Assembly: GCF_004346925.1 (NCBI RefSeq)
Contig: NZ_CP031167.1
Location: forward strand, 2,004,001 to 2,068,000
Origin: Stenotrophomonas sp. ASS1
Lineage (GTDB): Bacteria; Pseudomonadota; Gammaproteobacteria; Xanthomonadales; Xanthomonadaceae
Reading direction: 5' to 3'
DNA length: 64,000 bases
The translations under genes and the position numbers were made by a program. A model generated the notes under the pieces. It was not told where the DNA came from. It searched no databases and saw only the letters and a list, made by a program, of their open reading frames with translations. Shown one piece after another: positions 62,151-64,000 of the stretch (position 1 is its first letter; every line of letters begins with the position of its first letter).

Positions 62151-63791
62151 ATGTCCAAGGGTTCAGATCTGCTCGTCGCCGCGCTTGAGAACGAAGGCGT
62201 CGAGCGTATTTTCGGTATTCCCGGCGAAGAGAATCTCGACGTGGTCGAGTCGCTGCGCCATTCCAGCATCGAGCTGGTCATCACCCGCCACGAACAGGCG
62301 GCCGTGTTCATGGCGGCGACTTATGGCCGGCTGACCGGCAAGCCGGGTGTGTGCCTGGCCACGCTCGGCCCGGGCGCGCTCAACTTCACCACCGGCGCCG
62401 CCTACGCGCTGCTGGGTGCGTGGCCGGTGATCATGATCACCGGCCAAAAGGGCATCGTCGCCAGCAAGCAGGCGCGTTTCCAGATCGTCGACATCGTCAG
62501 CACCATGAAGCCGCTGACCAAGCAGGCGCGACAGATCGTCTCGGCGCGCACCATACCGACCATCGTCCGCGAGGCATTCCGTACCGCGCTGGAAGAGCGC
62601 CCGGGCCCGGTGCTGCTGGAGCTGCCCGAAGACATCGCGGCCGATGAGGTCGGGGAGGTGGCGCTGATTCCGCCGCACGCGGTGGATCGTCCCATTGCCA
62701 GTCCGGAAGCACTGGACCGCGCGGCGGAGATCATCCGCAACGCCAGGCGCCCGCTGCTGATGATCGCCTCGGCGGCGTCGCGGCCGCAGTCCAGCGAAGC
62801 GCTGTCGGCGTTCGTGCTGCGTGCCGGCATTCCGTTCTTCACCACGCAGATGGGCAAGGGTGCGGTGGCCGGTGGTTCGGGCCTGTACATGGGCACCGCC
62901 GCGCTGACCGAGCGCGACTACGTGCACATGGCGATCGACCAGGCCGACGTGATCGTGACGATCGGCCACGAGGTCACCGAGAAGCCGCCGTTCGTGATGC
63001 GCCCGGGTGGGCCGACCGTGATCCATATCGGCTATTCGCAGGCGGCGGTGGAGCAGGTGTACTTCCCGCAGGTGGAAGTGATCGGTGATATCGGCCGTTC
63101 GCTGACCCAGTTGGCCGACCGTATCGAAGGTGCAGTGCCGAACGCCGACGCGCTGCTGCCGCTGCGCGCGACCATTCTGGAACACTTGGCTGACCGAGCC
63201 GAGGAAGCTGGATTCACCCCGCAGCGGCTGGTGCACGACGTGCGCCAGGTGATGCCGCCGGACGGCATCGTGGCGCTGGACAACGGCATGTACAAGATCT
63301 GGTTTGCGCGCAATTACCGCACCCAGGTGGCCAATACGCTGCTGCTGGACAACGCGCTGGCGACGATGGGCGCGGGCCTGCCGTCGGCGATCATGGCCTC
63401 GATCCTGTACCCGCAGCGGAGGGTGTTAGCGGTGTGCGGCGATGGCGGTTTCATGATGAACAGCCAGGAGCTGGAGACCGCGCGTCGGCTGGGCCTGAAC
63501 CTGGTGGTGCTGATCCTCAACGACGGCGCCTACGGGATGATCCGCTGGAAGCAGGCGGTGGATGGCTTCACCGACTACGGCATGACGTTCAGTAACCCGG
63601 ATTTCGTGAAGTATGCGGAAGCCTATGGCTGCAAGGGGCATGAGGTGACGGCCATCGAGCAGTTCATCCCCACGCTGGAGGCGGCGTTCAACGAGGGTGG
63701 GGTGCACCTGGTATCGGTGCCGATCGACTACTCGGAGAACCAGCGGGTGCTGGTGGACGAGCTGCGGCAGGCGTTCCCCGGGAACGGTTGA
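62151..63791 (+). CDS. ThDP-dependent enzyme of the acetolactate synthase family; candidate 2-oxoacid decarboxylase
   Basis: 546-residue thiamine-diphosphate enzyme with the three expected domains. The catalytic Glu is in VITRHEQAAVFMAATYGRLT (about residues 44-63), and the ThDP/Mg motif runs from VCGDGGFMMNSQELETARRL to LNDGAYGMIRW (about 431-465). No ilvN-type small subunit lies nearby. It is 63 bp behind a succinate-semialdehyde-type dehydrogenase. In the cyanobacterium Synechococcus a gene annotated acetolactate synthase next to an SSADH gene encodes 2-oxoglutarate decarboxylase, so that reaction is a strong alternative to acetolactate synthesis. Family certain; substrate open. Confidence 0.85.
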   Translation: MSKGSDLLVAALENEGVERIFGIPGEENLDVVESLRHSSIELVITRHEQAAVFMAATYGRLTGKPGVCLATLGPGALNFTTGAAYALLGAWPVIMITGQKGIVASKQARFQIVDIVSTMKPLTKQARQIVSARTIPTIVREAFRTALEERPGPVLLELPEDIAADEVGEVALIPPHAVDRPIASPEALDRAAEIIRNARRPLLMIASAASRPQSSEALSAFVLRAGIPFFTTQMGKGAVAGGSGLYMGTAALTERDYVHMAIDQADVIVTIGHEVTEKPPFVMRPGGPTVIHIGYSQAAVEQVYFPQVEVIGDIGRSLTQLADRIEGAVPNADALLPLRATILEHLADRAEEAGFTPQRLVHDVRQVMPPDGIVALDNGMYKIWFARNYRTQVANTLLLDNALATMGAGLPSAIMASILYPQRRVLAVCGDGGFMMNSQELETARRLGLNLVVLILNDGAYGMIRWKQAVDGFTDYGMTFSNPDFVKYAEAYGCKGHEVTAIEQFIPTLEAAFNEGGVHLVSVPIDYSENQRVLVDELRQAFPGNG

Positions 63792-63822
63792 CGCCTACCG
63801 GGGCATCGGTTCCCCGGAATCC

Positions 63823-64000
63823 CGTAGGTGTCGACCTTGGTCGACACGCGGACCGCCAACCAAGGTTGGCGGCTACCAGAGTGGCGGGCAGCGGACCTGG
63901 TAGGTGTCGACCTTGGTCGACACGATGGAGCGCCAACCAAGGTTGGCGGCTACCAGAGCGGCGGGCAGCGGACTTGGTATGTGTCGACCTTGGTCGACAC
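63823..64000. repeat. 77-bp tandem repeat of inverted REP dimers
   Basis: Forward GTAG REPs (arms GTGTCGAC/GTCGACAC) start at 63823, 63900 and, with GTAT, 63977; reverse REPs (CGCCAACC/GGTTGGCG) lie at 63853-63876 and 63931-63953. The unit is 77 bp with 2.3 copies in view and may continue past the window. Confidence 0.88.

Noticed and set aside
62151..63791. Biosynthetic ilvB
   Set aside because: No ilvN or other branched-chain genes are adjacent, and the enzyme is paired with an aldehyde dehydrogenase, so I did not give the symbol.
63823..64000. Regular palindromes that could be taken for a CRISPR array
   Set aside because: The repeats are GTAG REP dimers with identical linkers and a 77-bp period; there are no unique spacers and no cas genes.

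Overview
The window looks like chromosomal DNA of the Stenotrophomonas maltophilia complex (Xanthomonadales). The support is very high GC, dozens of short GTAG-headed palindromes between genes (the SMAG/REP type typical of S. maltophilia), an RND efflux pair with a divergent two-component system that fits SmeYZ/SmeSyRy, and the gene order dapB-carA-carB-greA-recJ familiar from xanthomonads. No rRNA, tRNA, CRISPR array, prophage or plasmid functions were seen. Identifications rest on reading the translated sequence; no database search was run.

Layout. 1-964: a possible protein tail, then a gene-free repeat region. 965-10886: a mannoside-utilisation cluster (GH92 alpha-mannosidase, LacI regulator, sugar/H+ symporter, PfkB fructokinase, AGE-family isomerase, GH2 beta-mannosidase) that can take exported mannosides to fructose-6-phosphate through free fructose. 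11273-13263: methionine-salvage genes mtnB-mtnD-mtnC, with a REP-linked partial duplication of the mtnC end. 13382-14809: an intact IS3-family (IS150-type) element inserted inside a long hairpin repeat. 15240-18225: two tandem amino-acid permeases. 18404-22213: Nudix hydrolase, serA, a divergent D-2-hydroxyglutarate dehydrogenase gene and a small DUF2388-type protein. 22254-31433: a HEXXH/DUF4105 protein, the SmeYZ-like locus and a MliC-like lipoprotein. 31588-35158: efpL/yeiP and leucine-catabolism genes. 35278-37648: feoAB plus a small Cys-rich partner. 37718-40117: a DUF4304-like protein, a flavodoxin-fold oxidoreductase, a MerR regulator and an SDR. 40208-49114: dapB, carAB, greA, a COG4255-like gene and recJ. 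49199-58031: envelope-type and orphan genes, ending in an acyltransferase divergent from a LytTR regulator. 58102-63791: prfB with its +1 frameshift, an XRE/MmyB regulator, and an aldehyde dehydrogenase next to an acetolactate-synthase-like ThDP enzyme.

The most unusual structure is non-coding. A composite module of about 190-200 bp has a small hairpin built on GCAGGGC/GCCCTGC, a roughly 100-bp hairpin with 23-26-bp arms, and a GACAG(T/A)TTTC-like edge. It occurs six times as three facing pairs (223-763, 13338-15232, 60067-60564). Arm sequences differ between copies while pairing is kept, and one copy carries the IS. A separate 28-29-bp hairpin arm is repeated at two convergent gene junctions.

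Protein-level leads are the fused HEXXH/DUF4105 protein whose signal peptide is partly encoded by a REP, and the aldehyde dehydrogenase/ThDP-enzyme pair that resembles the 2-oxoglutarate decarboxylase/succinic semialdehyde dehydrogenase pair of cyanobacteria.
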